The notes: generated from the letters alone by a model not told the origin. A stretch of 64,000 nt of DNA from CALAED01 sp036378315 (GCA_036378315.1 DASUWU010000147.1:1-64000); one strand, 5' to 3'; positions 1-8,304 are shown, counted from the first letter of the stretch. Program-made: numbers and translations.

Positions 1-357
1 CGCGAGCCGCCGTGCCCTGCCGGCTGGCTCCCTGCCGGCTGGCTCCCTGCCGGCTGCCTCCCTGCCGGCTGCCTCCCTGCCGGCCGCCTCCCTTTCGTCA
101 GCGCGCCTCCCTGCGGCGATCTCGTCGAGGCGGCGACGCTCCCGCCGGACGAGGGCCTCGGGATCGCCGAACCTGGCCAGCACCTTCCGGACCTCGTCGG
201 GTTTCGTGGCACCGCCCTCCCGGGCGCGGTACTCATCGATCCGCTGCCGGAGCCTGGTCACGAAGTCGAGCCGCTCCCGCGATCCCAGACAGCGATGCGC
301 GGCGTCGTTCGCCCGGCTCAGATACTCGAGGACGAGCTGCTCCGCCGACTCAGTCAT
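1..357 (-). CDS. HAAS/DUF1700-like small protein, partial at the window edge
   Basis: The reading frame starts at the ATG complementary to 355-357, with GGGGGTG upstream as a plausible ribosome binding site, and runs off the left edge. The first 80 or so residues have the helical pattern of the HAAS/DUF1700 type: a YLSRANDAAH-like helix, ERLDFVTRLRQRIDE, then EVRKVLARFGDPEALV. Such domains are found in short cytosolic or membrane-anchored actinobacterial proteins. The C-terminal part seen here becomes a run of A-A-G-R-E / P-A-G-R-E pentapeptides encoded by a 15-bp tandem repeat. It is divergent from the helicase-associated gene. The family is inferred by pattern only, and no function can be assigned. 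Confidence 0.55.
   Translation of the reverse strand, partial: MTESAEQLVLEYLSRANDAAHRCLGSRERLDFVTRLRQRIDEYRAREGGATKPDEVRKVLARFGDPEALVRRERRRLDEIAAGRRADEREAAGREAAGREAAGREPAGREPAGRARRLA
15..89. repeat. Five tandem 15-bp units inside the HAAS-like gene
   Basis: Five consecutive 15-bp units of the form CCCTGCCGGCTGSCT run without spacers. The third position of the last three residues varies slightly. Each unit adds one pentapeptide (AGRE plus A or P) to the minus-strand protein, so copy number could vary without a frameshift. Confidence 0.85.
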
Positions 358-443
358 CGCTACACCCCCGGCGGCGCGCTCGACCCGGACTCCGGCCCCC
401 GTCCATAAGCTGATACTGCCCCACCGGCCGACCACTTACGGTT

Positions 444-2837
444 GTGGAGATGGAAACGTACGCCGACTGGGTGCGGGCACGCAGCGACGAGGAGCTGCGC
501 GCGCTGCTCGCCGCACGCCCGGAGCTGGTCACTCCGGTGCCGGCGGACCTGGGCGCGCTCGCCGCCCGTGCCGCGACACCCTCGGCGATCGCGCGCGGCC
601 TCGACATGCTGGACCGGTTCGCTCTGGCGGTGGTCGAGGCGCTGCTCGTCCTGCCACAGCCCACGCCGATCGACCGGCTGGCCGCCGCGCTCGGCGTGGG
701 GGCGGACGGTGACGCGGCGGGCGCGCCGGTGAGCGCCGCCGTCGACCGGCTGCGGACGCTCGGCCTGGTGTGGGACGGCGACGACGGGCTGCGCACGGCG
801 CCTGGCGTACGGCAGGCGCTGCCCAACCCCGCGGGCCTCGGGCCGCCGGCGCGCGAGGCGTTCGCCGGGTACGCCATCGACCGGCTCGAGTGGCTCGCCG
901 CCGATCTCGCGGTCACCGCGGACACGGCGTTCCCGGTCGCGCAGGCCCTTGTCGAGGCGATCGCCGCCCGCCTTGCCGATCCCGGCGACCTCATCGACGA
1001 CGCCGGGCCCGAGGCGCGCGCGGCGCTCGACCAGCTCGCCTGGGGACCGTCGGTCGGCCGGGTGGACGGCGCGCGGCGGGCGGTGCGCGTCGCCACGGCG
1101 ACCACGCCGGTCGAGCGGCTGCTCGCGCGCGGGCTGCTGGCCGCCGCCGACGACCGCACCGTCGTGCTCCCCAGGGAGGTCGCCTTGCACCTGCGCGCCG
1201 GGCGGCTGTTCCGTGATCCGGTCGGTGGCCCGCCGGCGCTCGACGGCGCCGCCCGCGACCAGGCGCTCGTCGACCGGACGGCGGGCGGGCAGGCCTACAC
1301 GCTGGTCCGTACGATCGAGGACCTGCTCGATCGCTGGGGCGTCCAGCCTCCTCCCGTGCTGCGCAGCGGGGGCCTTGCCGTACGGGACCTGCGCGCGACG
1401 GCCGCCGACCTGGAGGTGCCGGAGTGGACGGCCGCGCTGCTCCTCGAGGTCGCCTACGCCGCGGGGTTGCTCGGGCGGCACGGCGGCGAATGGCTGCCGA
1501 CCAGGGCCTTCGACCTGTGGCGGCTGCGCGACGCGGCCGTACGGTGGACCGATCTGGTGACCGCGTGGCTGGCCACCGACCGGGTGCCTGGGCTGGCCGG
1601 CGCGCGGGACGACCGGGAGAAGACCATCAACGCGCTGGCCGACGAGTCGATCCGTACCAGCGCGGCTCCGGTGCGCCGGGCGGTGCTCGATGCGCTCGCG
1701 TCGACCTCCGTCGCGCCTGATCCTGGCGCGGTGCAGGCGTACCTGGCCTGGCGCGAGCCGCGGCGCGGCGGCCGGCTGCGCGAGCGGATGATCGACTGGA
1801 CGCTGCGCGAGGCGGAGGCGCTCGGCCTGACCGGGCTCGGCGCGCTGACCTCGCCAGGACGGGCGTTGGCGGCGACCGCGGACGCGACCGCCGCGGCGGC
1901 CCGGCTCGCGCCGATGCTGCCCGAGCTCATCGACCACGTGCTGATCCAGGCCGACCTCACCGCCGTCGCGCCCGGCCCGCTGGTCGCCGAGCTGGCCAGG
2001 GAGCTGGCGCTGATGGCCGACGTCGAGTCGACCGGCGGGGCCACGGTGTACCGGTTCGGGCCGACGTCGGTGCGCCGCGCCCTCGACGCCGGCCGGTCGG
2101 CCGCCGACCTGCTCGACCTCCTGGCGCGGCACTCGAGAACCCCCGTCCCGCAGCCGCTGACGTACATGATCGAAGACGTCGCGCGCCGGCACGGGCACCT
2201 GCGCGTCGGCATGGCCTCCTGCTACGTGCGCTGCGACGACCCTGCCACGCTTGACGAGATCCTCGCCTCCAGGGAGGCGCCGGGACTGCGGCTGCATCGG
2301 CTGGCGCCCACGGTCGTGGCCAGCAGGCTCACCCTGTCGGAACTGCTCGAGTCGCTGCGCGCCATGGGGTACGCCCCGGTCGCCGAATCCGCCGAGGGCG
2401 GGGTCGTGGTGACCCGGCCGGACGCCAGGCGCGCCGCGGACGGCGCCGCGGGCGGGACGCCCGGCCACCCGCGCGGGGCGGCGCCGCCCACCGACGCCAT
2501 GGCCGCCGCCGCCGTGCGCGCGCTCCGGGCCGGCGAGGAGGCGTCCAGGCACGGCGCCGAGCTCGCCCGGTTCCGGTCGGAGCCGCCCGACGGCGAGCCG
2601 CCCCGCACCCCCTCGATGGCCACCGTGGAAGAGCTGCGGGCCGCGGTCGAACGCGGCGGCCGCGTGTGGATCGGATACCTCGACCAGCAGGGCCAGGCCT
2701 CGTCGCGGATCGTCGAGCCGGTGCGCGTCGACGGCGGCTACCTGACGGCGTACGACGCCACCAGGGCGACCGTGCAGCGGTTCGCGCTGCACCGCATCAC
2801 CGGCGTCGCCAGGGTCGATTCGCGTGCTTCCTCTTGA
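444..2837 (+). CDS. Helicase-associated protein, partner of XPB-type helicase
   Basis: A 797-residue protein beginning METYADWVRARSDEEL after a GTG at 444 or ATG at 450. It matches the actinobacterial helicase-associated (Helicase_C_3 / XPB-Ssl2 N-terminal-like) family: an N-terminal part rich in winged-helix-like segments, a middle region around residues 470-650 with the RHGHLRVGMASCYVRCDDP signature, and a WYL-like C-terminal stretch (RVWIGYLDQQGQ near 740) that may bind nucleic acid. In mycobacteria this gene lies beside the XPB/ERCC3-type helicase gene. Here that helicase is about 36 kb away on the other strand. It has no helicase Walker A motif and is probably an accessory DNA-repair factor. 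Confidence 0.75.
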   Translation: MEMETYADWVRARSDEELRALLAARPELVTPVPADLGALAARAATPSAIARGLDMLDRFALAVVEALLVLPQPTPIDRLAAALGVGADGDAAGAPVSAAVDRLRTLGLVWDGDDGLRTAPGVRQALPNPAGLGPPAREAFAGYAIDRLEWLAADLAVTADTAFPVAQALVEAIAARLADPGDLIDDAGPEARAALDQLAWGPSVGRVDGARRAVRVATATTPVERLLARGLLAAADDRTVVLPREVALHLRAGRLFRDPVGGPPALDGAARDQALVDRTAGGQAYTLVRTIEDLLDRWGVQPPPVLRSGGLAVRDLRATAADLEVPEWTAALLLEVAYAAGLLGRHGGEWLPTRAFDLWRLRDAAVRWTDLVTAWLATDRVPGLAGARDDREKTINALADESIRTSAAPVRRAVLDALASTSVAPDPGAVQAYLAWREPRRGGRLRERMIDWTLREAEALGLTGLGALTSPGRALAATADATAAAARLAPMLPELIDHVLIQADLTAVAPGPLVAELARELALMADVESTGGATVYRFGPTSVRRALDAGRSAADLLDLLARHSRTPVPQPLTYMIEDVARRHGHLRVGMASCYVRCDDPATLDEILASREAPGLRLHRLAPTVVASRLTLSELLESLRAMGYAPVAESAEGGVVVTRPDARRAADGAAGGTPGHPRGAAPPTDAMAAAAVRALRAGEEASRHGAELARFRSEPPDGEPPRTPSMATVEELRAAVERGGRVWIGYLDQQGQASSRIVEPVRVDGGYLTAYDATRATVQRFALHRITGVARVDSRASS

Positions 2838-2903
2838 CGTGGGCGCCGATCAGCGATCGGGTAAGCAGCAGGCGGGGGCGTACTCATCAGTAGGTAGAGA
2901 GGG

Positions 2904-4442
2904 ATGGCGGCGATGAGCGGACCTCATGCGCACACGCGCACGCTCGGCAGGCTCAGCGAGGAGTCGTGGCAGCGCTTCGACGACTACGAGTCCCTGTTCT
3001 TCGAGGGCACCTGGCACCGCAGCCACCATCTGGCCCAGCGCGCCCGCCGCGTGACCGGCGGGTTCGCCGAGCTGGGGGTGCGGCCGGGCGACCGGGTGGC
3101 GGTGATGATGGCGAACTGCCCCGAGGTGCCCATCACGTACTGGGCGCTGTGGCGGGCGGGCGCCGTCGTGACGCCGGTCGTCTTCCTCGTCTCCGCCGAT
3201 GAGCTCAGGCACATCCTCACCGACAGCGGCGCCCGCGCCATCGTGACCACGCCCGAGGTGCTGGTCACCGTGCAGATGGCGACCGACGGCCTGGACATCT
3301 CGGTCATCGTGGTGGGCGACGGGCCGGAGCAGACGATCCCGTACGCGCAGCTCGAATCCTGCGACGAGGCGCCGCTCGTCGACGCCGCCGAGGACGACCT
3401 GGCCGCGCTCATGTACACCGGGGGCACCACAGGCCGGGCCAAGGGCGTCATGCTCACCCACGCCGGCCTCTACCACACCTCGCTCGCCGGCCGGCAGGCT
3501 CACGAGGTGGAGGGGCTCACCCGCTCGCTGGTGCCGCTGCCGCTGTCCCACGCCTACGGCCTGATCGTCACGCTGGCCGGCATGCAGTCGAGCCAACCCG
3601 GCACCAGCGTGCTCATGCGGTGGTTCGAGCCCAAGGAGTGGGAGCGCCTCGCCGCCGAGCACCACTGCCAGTTCGGGCCGCTCGTGCCCGCGATGATCCA
3701 CATGCTGCTCGCCAACCCCGACTTCGGCGCTACCCCGCTGCCCGACCTGCGGTACGTCACCTCAGGCGCGGCCCCGCTGCCCAGGGAGACCATGGAGGAG
3801 TTCGAGCGGCGGCTGCCAGGCGTACAGATCCTCGAGGGGTACGGCCTGACCGAGACCAGCGCGGTGACGTCGGTCAATCCGGTCGGCCGGAGAAAGATCG
3901 GCAGCGTCGGCCCGCCGCTGCCCGGGTACGAGGTGACGATCCGCGACGAGGACGGCAAGGAGCTGCCGGCCGGCGAGGACGGCGAGATCTGCGTGCGGAG
4001 CGCCTCACTGATGCGCGGCTACCTGCACGAGCAGGAGATGGGCACCACCGCCATCGTCGACGGCGAGCTGCGCACCGGCGACATCGGCCACGTGGACGAG
4101 GACGGCTACCTGTATGTCGTCGACCGCAAGAAGGACCTCATCATCCGCGGCGGCTTCAACGTCTTCCCGCGGGACGTCGAGGACGCGCTGGCCGAGCATC
4201 CGGAGGTGACCATGGCCGGCGTGGTGGGCAGGCCGGACCCGAAGAGCGGCGAGGAGGTCGTGGCCTTCGTCTCGCTGGTGCCCGGCGCGACGGTCACGCC
4301 CGAGGAGCTCATCGCCTGGACCCGCGAGCGCATCGGCAAGATCAAGTACCCGCGGGAGATCCACGTGGTGGACGCGGTTCCGGTCACCAGCGTCTTCAAG
4401 ACCGACCGCAAACGGCTCCGCCAGATGCTGGCCGAGCGCTGA
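2904..4442 (+). CDS. Acyl-CoA synthetase / class I adenylate-forming enzyme
   Basis: A 512-residue AMP-forming ligase with the full ANL set: the P-loop-like YTGGTTGRAKGVMLTH near residue 172, GYGLTETSA near 312, RTGDIGHVDEDGYLYVVDRKKD near 390 and the C-terminal catalytic lysine region (KTDRKRLRQ). It activates a carboxylic acid as acyl-AMP and usually transfers it to CoA. The start at 2904 or 2913 follows an AGAGAGGG ribosome binding site. It is followed by a strong hairpin terminator, so it is a single-gene unit. It could feed fatty acids into the cluster downstream, but similar genes are common in actinobacteria and nothing in the sequence ties it to the pathway. Confidence 0.8.
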   Translation: MAAMSGPHAHTRTLGRLSEESWQRFDDYESLFFEGTWHRSHHLAQRARRVTGGFAELGVRPGDRVAVMMANCPEVPITYWALWRAGAVVTPVVFLVSADELRHILTDSGARAIVTTPEVLVTVQMATDGLDISVIVVGDGPEQTIPYAQLESCDEAPLVDAAEDDLAALMYTGGTTGRAKGVMLTHAGLYHTSLAGRQAHEVEGLTRSLVPLPLSHAYGLIVTLAGMQSSQPGTSVLMRWFEPKEWERLAAEHHCQFGPLVPAMIHMLLANPDFGATPLPDLRYVTSGAAPLPRETMEEFERRLPGVQILEGYGLTETSAVTSVNPVGRRKIGSVGPPLPGYEVTIRDEDGKELPAGEDGEICVRSASLMRGYLHEQEMGTTAIVDGELRTGDIGHVDEDGYLYVVDRKKDLIIRGGFNVFPRDVEDALAEHPEVTMAGVVGRPDPKSGEEVVAFVSLVPGATVTPEELIAWTRERIGKIKYPREIHVVDAVPVTSVFKTDRKRLRQMLAER

Positions 4443-4523
4443 TCAGGCTCGCGCCGCCCGCCCGGATTCCCGGCTGCGCCCCGGTGAAAGCGTTTGCGGC
4501 ACAACCCGGCCGAAATGTGGACG

Positions 4524-4549
4524 CCGTTCCGGCCCGCGGGCCGGAACGG
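4524..4549 (+). terminator. Strong hairpin after the acyl-CoA synthetase gene
   Basis: A perfect inverted repeat with 12-bp arms (CCGTTCCGGCCC and its complement) around a GC loop, with no U-run, as is usual for high-GC actinobacteria. It separates the ligase gene from the zinc-ribbon-like gene. Confidence 0.7.
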
Positions 4550-4567
4550 GTGCAATAACTTATCCAG

Positions 4568-5005
4568 GTGGCCATCGACAAGAACGGTGATGAGTGGCGC
4601 GGGCAGCATGCCGCTGACCTCGCGGAGTACCTTCGTGACTTCGAAGCGGGCGGTTACCGCATCGCCCGGGTCGTGCCGGCCGTCTGCTCCGGGTGCGGCG
4701 GGCGGGTCTTCCGGCTGCGCGCCGACGCCGACGAGGGCTGCGCGGAACGTACCTGCGCCGAATGCGCCAAATCCGCGTTAATGCTCGACAGCGAGGACTA
4801 CTGGGAGGGCGCCGCGCCGGAGCCCGTTCGGTGCGGATGCGGCGCCGACGGCTTCGAGGTGGCCGTCGCCTTCTCCCTGCGCGCGAACGGCGACGTCCGG
4901 TGGGTCAGCGTCGGGACGCGATGCGTCGGCGACGGCCTGCTCAGCTGCCCCGTTGACTGGCGGATCGACTACGCGCCGTCGGCCGACCTCCTGGATCGGG
5001 TCTGA
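4568..5005 (+). CDS. Cysteine-rich zinc-ribbon-like hypothetical protein
   Basis: A 145-residue soluble protein starting with GTG. It has three cysteine clusters: CSGCGG near 40, CAERTCAEC near 60 and RCGCG near 97, which suggest one or two zinc ribbons. There is no signal peptide or membrane segment and no recognisable catalytic domain. It lies alone between the terminator at 4524 and the convergent diiron gene. I do not recognise a function. Confidence 0.7.
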   Translation: MAIDKNGDEWRGQHAADLAEYLRDFEAGGYRIARVVPAVCSGCGGRVFRLRADADEGCAERTCAECAKSALMLDSEDYWEGAAPEPVRCGCGADGFEVAVAFSLRANGDVRWVSVGTRCVGDGLLSCPVDWRIDYAPSADLLDRV

Positions 5006-5018
5006 CCTCGCCGGATTC

Positions 5019-6110
5019 TCACGCGTCACCGGAACCGTTGGTGGTGGCCGCGGCGATCGTCTGATCGATCTCGGCCCTTCTGGCGGCGAGCTGGGCCTTC
5101 TCCACGTCGATCAGTTCGGCCTGGCGTTCGTCGGCGTCCATCAGCTTGACCAGATCGGTGGCGGCCATGTCGAGCACGCCCATGTCGGCGTACGCGGCCT
5201 GCACCTTCGGCCCCCAGAGGCCGATGTCCCGTATGCACGGGACGATGCGGGAGAACAGCAGCGAGCGGAAGGCGCGGATCCGGGGGCCGCGGTCGTAGTA
5301 CTCCTGGCATTCGCGCACGTCGAGGCCGAGGGTTTCCCAGACTTCGACCATGCGGAGCCGATCCCGCATGAGGTAGCAGCTCTCGACGACGAACTCCTCG
5401 CGCTCCGCGCGCTCCTTGGCCGACAGCTGCCGGTAGTAGTCGCGCAGCGCCAGCCGCCCGAACGCCACGTGCCTGGCCTCGTCCTGCATGATGTACGCCA
5501 GGATCTGCTTGGGCAACGGTTTGGTGGTCTTGTCGCGCAGGACGCCGAAGGCCGCGAGCGCGAGCCCCTCGATCAGCACCTGCATACCGAGGTACGGCAT
5601 GTCCCAGCGTGAGTCGTTCAGCACGTCCCCGAGCAGCGTCTGCAGGCTCTTGTTGATCGGATAGCTGACGCCGACCTTGTCCCTGAGGAAGCGAGAGAAG
5701 ATCTCCGCGTGCCTGGCTTCGTCGATGACCTGCGTCGCGGCGTAGTACTTCGCGTCCAGGTCGGGCACCGACTCCACGATGCGTGAACAGCAGATCATCG
5801 CCCCCTGCTCACCGTGCAGGAACTGGCTGAACTCCCATCCGGCCATGTGCTGGCGCAGCTGCCGACGACCCTCGGCGTCCAGCCGGTCGTACTGGCGTGA
5901 GCCGTACAGCGCGAGCGTGTGCTCCGGGGTGCCGAGCACGTCGAAGGGGTCCACGTCGATCGACCAGTCGATGCGCGCCACGGCGTCCCACTGCTTGTCC
6001 TTGCCCTTCTGGTAAAGGGAGAGGAGCCGCTCGCGACCCTTGTCGTACCTGAAGTCGAAGCGGGTGTGGCCGGCGGCCGGGATGCTCCACCCGCCTGTGT
6101 CTGGGCTCAT
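5019..6110 (-). CDS. Ferritin-like diiron protein (first of two in the cluster)
   Basis: A 363-residue protein of the ferritin-like / R2-type diiron superfamily. All carboxylate and histidine ligands of a four-helix diiron site can be seen: E101 (GEQG), E131-A-R-H134, E181 (VLIEGL) and E211-A-R-H214. It is thus expected to activate oxygen. Its ATG overlaps the TGA of the lipid-kinase-like gene (ATGA), so the two are translationally coupled, and it ends the minus-strand operon transferase - tRNA - kinase - diiron protein. It is longer than and clearly different from the VlmB-like diiron protein at 14007. It may oxidise an amine, azo or alkyl intermediate, but similar ferritin-like proteins of unknown role are also found outside such clusters. 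Confidence 0.8.
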   Translation of the reverse strand: MSPDTGGWSIPAAGHTRFDFRYDKGRERLLSLYQKGKDKQWDAVARIDWSIDVDPFDVLGTPEHTLALYGSRQYDRLDAEGRRQLRQHMAGWEFSQFLHGEQGAMICCSRIVESVPDLDAKYYAATQVIDEARHAEIFSRFLRDKVGVSYPINKSLQTLLGDVLNDSRWDMPYLGMQVLIEGLALAAFGVLRDKTTKPLPKQILAYIMQDEARHVAFGRLALRDYYRQLSAKERAEREEFVVESCYLMRDRLRMVEVWETLGLDVRECQEYYDRGPRIRAFRSLLFSRIVPCIRDIGLWGPKVQAAYADMGVLDMAATDLVKLMDADERQAELIDVEKAQLAARRAEIDQTIAAATTNGSGDA

Positions 6111-7186
6111 CGACGTCGGTCTCCTCTGCGGTCGGATCGGGTCGAGGGCGCCAGGACCGGCACGGCCCGGGGCAGCACGGTCAGGGTCCTGGACGAGTCG
6201 TGGCCGAGGCGCAGCTCACCGTCGTGCTCGAAGCTCAGCGGCTCGCCGTCGGTGCGTTCGATCGTGATCCGGGAGCCGCGCGCGTACACGACGGCGTCAT
6301 GCTCGACATGGCGGCCGTCGCGGGTGAGATCGGGCAGCAGGCGCGGGTCGAGCTCGCCGCCGACCACACACACGTCCAGCAGCCCGTCGTCGAGGAGCGA
6401 GTGCGGGAGCAGCAGGTAGCCGCCGCCGCGGTAGCGTCCACCCCCCACGTTGGCGAGGACCGCCGGGCCCTCGTGCACGATCGCGCCATCCACGTACACC
6501 CGCCCCGGATAGGGCCGGAATGACCGGACGGTCTCCGCGACCGCGCGGGCGTACAGCTCCCGCCCGCTCAACCCGTCGATGCCGGCGGCGACCGCCAGGG
6601 CGTCGGCCACCAGGCCGGAGCACGCGCCGAGCAGTACGACGTCGCCGGTTTCCTCGATGCGGGCCAGGTCGATGCGCCGCCGGTCGACCGTGGCGCCCGT
6701 CAGCACGGATTCCAGCGTCTCCGGCCATGGCCGGTCCGCCCAGATCTCCCGGTAGAAGGAGTTCCCCGTGCCGCCGGGCAGCGGGAGCAGGGCCGGGACC
6801 TCGACGTCCGGCACGGCACCGCGGTGCAGCCCGGCGGCCACGTCGCGCGCCGTCCCGTCGCCGCCGACCGTCACGACGACATCGAACCGGCCGGCGGCGG
6901 CCGCCTCGCCGGCGATGGCCTCGGCGTGTCCGGCGTACTCGGTGGTCATGACCTCGGGCTCGCCGATCCGCCGGCGGCAGCGCGCGGCGATGGCCGCCGC
7001 TATGTCCAGCACGTCGCCGCCCGCCTTCGGGTTGGCGACGATCAGGCAGCCCGACCGCCGCCACGTAAAGCGGCCGGGTGCGCTCGCGGAGAGGGCAGGA
7101 TTCGAACCTGCGCGGGTGGTGACACCCTCCGGAATTAGTATCCCGTTCCCGATAGGCCGCTTCGGGTACCTCTCCATGTCGATCAA
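6107..7186 (-). CDS. Diacylglycerol-kinase-like protein, VlmJ-like
   Basis: A lipid/small-molecule kinase of the DAGK catalytic family. The core begins LIVANPKAGG, followed by VVTVGGDGTARDVAAGLH (ATP/Mg binding) and LPLPGGTGNSFYREIW. In valanimycin synthesis the DAGK-like VlmJ phosphorylates the seryl hydroxyl of valanimycin hydrate so that VlmK (MmgE/PrpD) can eliminate phosphate; an MmgE/PrpD gene is present at 24586. The start is unresolved. The first in-frame ATGs (7186, 7177) lie at or before the tRNA gene, so the reading frame crosses the whole tRNA, and no ATG or GTG occurs between the tRNA and the NPKAGG core. A CTG at 7045 is the only near-cognate choice close to the domain. The stop overlaps the next gene (ATGA). 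Confidence 0.8.
   Translation of the reverse strand: MIDMERYPKRPIGNGILIPEGVTTRAGSNPALSASAPGRFTWRRSGCLIVANPKAGGDVLDIAAAIAARCRRRIGEPEVMTTEYAGHAEAIAGEAAAAGRFDVVVTVGGDGTARDVAAGLHRGAVPDVEVPALLPLPGGTGNSFYREIWADRPWPETLESVLTGATVDRRRIDLARIEETGDVVLLGACSGLVADALAVAAGIDGLSGRELYARAVAETVRSFRPYPGRVYVDGAIVHEGPAVLANVGGGRYRGGGYLLLPHSLLDDGLLDVCVVGGELDPRLLPDLTRDGRHVEHDAVVYARGSRITIERTDGEPLSFEHDGELRLGHDSSRTLTVLPRAVPVLAPSTRSDRRGDRRR
7087..7175 (-). tRNA. tRNA-Ser-like gene with a degenerate anticodon arm
   Basis: An 89-nt cloverleaf on the minus strand. Acceptor 7175-7169 GGAGAGG pairs perfectly with 7094-7088; discriminator G73; CCA not encoded. D stem CCCG/CGGG with U8, A14, G18G19 and A21. Variable arm GGGTG-TCAC-CACCC (7127-7114), a 5-bp class II arm. 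T arm GCAGG-TTCGAAT-CCTGC is perfect. Canonical numbering gives loop ATACTAA, i.e. anticodon ACU with U33 (a serine AGU reader, resembling GCU with G34 changed to A), but the stem ACGGG/TTCCG has only one G-C and two G-U pairs and two mismatches. A one-base shift pairs 4 of 5 and would place CUA in the loop without U33. Long variable arm plus G73 are serine identity features. It starts 15 nt after the transferase stop codon, so both are probably on one transcript. Confidence 0.75.
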
Positions 7187-7190
7187 GCTC

Positions 7191-8180
7191 CTAAAGAGAT
7201 TTCGACGTACGCAGTATCTGCCAGATGCCGCCTATTCGCGGCCGGCCATAAAACGCGAGGTATTCGGGCAGGACCAAAAGATCACCCCATTTCTCCTTGT
7301 ACGAAACCTGCGACTTCGCCGGGTATACGGCCGCGCCGTGGGCGGCGAGGAGCCGGATGAAACGCCCGACCATCGGGCTGGCACCGGACACTTCCAGGGC
7401 CGGATCCAGGCCGGTGAACGGCGTGAAGCCGAAGTGGAGCCAGCGCGTGCCGGCGGCGCGGAACGCCTCGATCGCCGCCGCGTTGATCGTCTCCATCGTC
7501 CCCGGTGCCACGTCGGGGAGCCGCCGGCTCAGGTCGTGCAGCCAGCCGGGACGCTCCCCGTACACGGGCGAATAGGAGATGTAGGCGACCGGCTCGCCCT
7601 CGAGCAGCCCGACGAACAGTCGCCGATGTGCCTGCATCGGGCCGCCGACCTGCCCCACGAGGAACTCGATCTCTTTGACGTGGCGGCCCTTACTGCGCAG
7701 CCAGCGCTTGTCGATCGAGGTCAGGGCGGTGCATTCTTCGGTGGTCGTCTCGATGACCCGCAGCCCGCTGCGGCGCGCCCTGGACATCTTGTTCCGCAGC
7801 CGCATGAACCTGGTGCCGCGCAACGTGAACCCGTCCAGGTCGAGAGCGTAGGTGGCGCCGACCTGGTTCACGGTGAAGCCCACCTCCGCGTACCTCTCGG
7901 CGTCCGCGCGCTGCAACTGGATCGCGACGACCTTGCGCCGCTCGGTCGCCGCGAGGTCGATGAACCTCGCGAGCAGCGGCATCCGGTCCTCCGCCGGCGC
8001 GAACGGGCCGCCGAACTGGATGAGATACCGGCCGGAGCGGCGATAGGCGATGAAGCCGCGCAGCCCGGCGGCGGTGAACCGTTCCGTGCCCTCGTTCAGC
8101 GCGAGAAAGCCACTCGGATGGTCACCGAAATCCACCAGCGTGCGTAGCGCGAGCTCGTCCTCGCTGATCTCGATCGTCAT
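7191..8180 (-). CDS. DUF2156 aminoacyl-tRNA-dependent transferase, VlmA-like
   Basis: A 329-residue protein starting MTIEISEDELALRT behind a GAGG ribosome binding site. It has the tandem-GNAT architecture of the C-terminal domain of lysyl-phosphatidylglycerol synthase (MprF/LPG_synthase_C): the GFLALNEG start, LRNKMSRARRSGLRV in the middle, GTMETINAAAIEAFRAAG, LHFGFTPF and the YPAKSQVSYKEKWG end. VlmA of the valanimycin pathway is of this type and moves serine from seryl-tRNA to an N-alkylhydroxylamine. Here it is predicted to load an amino acid, most likely serine, onto the fatty hydroxylamine. The tRNA-Ser-like gene directly downstream supports a tRNA-dependent reaction. The gene is transcribed away from the main fatty-acid operon. 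Confidence 0.75.
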   Translation of the reverse strand: MTIEISEDELALRTLVDFGDHPSGFLALNEGTERFTAAGLRGFIAYRRSGRYLIQFGGPFAPAEDRMPLLARFIDLAATERRKVVAIQLQRADAERYAEVGFTVNQVGATYALDLDGFTLRGTRFMRLRNKMSRARRSGLRVIETTTEECTALTSIDKRWLRSKGRHVKEIEFLVGQVGGPMQAHRRLFVGLLEGEPVAYISYSPVYGERPGWLHDLSRRLPDVAPGTMETINAAAIEAFRAAGTRWLHFGFTPFTGLDPALEVSGASPMVGRFIRLLAAHGAAVYPAKSQVSYKEKWGDLLVLPEYLAFYGRPRIGGIWQILRTSKSL

Positions 8181-8230
8181 CGTCGCCTCGTTTGCTTCTG
8201 GCCGCCTGCCTGGCGAACCACAACCCAGCG

Positions 8231-8304
8231 ACTGACAGCATGGTCGGGGGCGCTGAAATAACGCTGACATACGCGTTTCAGCCTCGATTGACGGCCGTGT
8301 CAGC
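8231..8304. promoter_or_regulatory. Heptamer repeats in the divergent promoter, candidate SARP operator
   Basis: Between the divergent transferase and reductase genes lie GCTGAAA (8252) and GCTGACA (8263), exactly 11 bp apart, plus CTGACA at 8232 and the inverted copies TTTCAGC (8276) and TGTCAGC (8298), 22 bp apart. SARP regulators bind direct heptamers one helical turn (11 bp) apart, and a SARP gene is at 23636. Direct copies facing one way and inverted copies facing the other suit control of both transcripts. The assignment is inference from spacing. Confidence 0.5.

Noticed and set aside
15..89. CRISPR-like repeat array
   Set aside because: The 15-bp units are contiguous, have no spacers and keep the reading frame of a coding gene.
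360..2792. 810-residue open frame antisense to the helicase-associated gene
   Set aside because: It is a shadow: Arg/Gly/Pro-rich composition without domain motifs, and the plus-strand gene explains the codon bias.
7087..7175. Amber-suppressor tRNA (anticodon CUA)
   Set aside because: CUA appears only if the anticodon stem is shifted by one base, which removes U33 and adds a base after the D stem. Canonical numbering gives ACU, so suppressor function is not supported.
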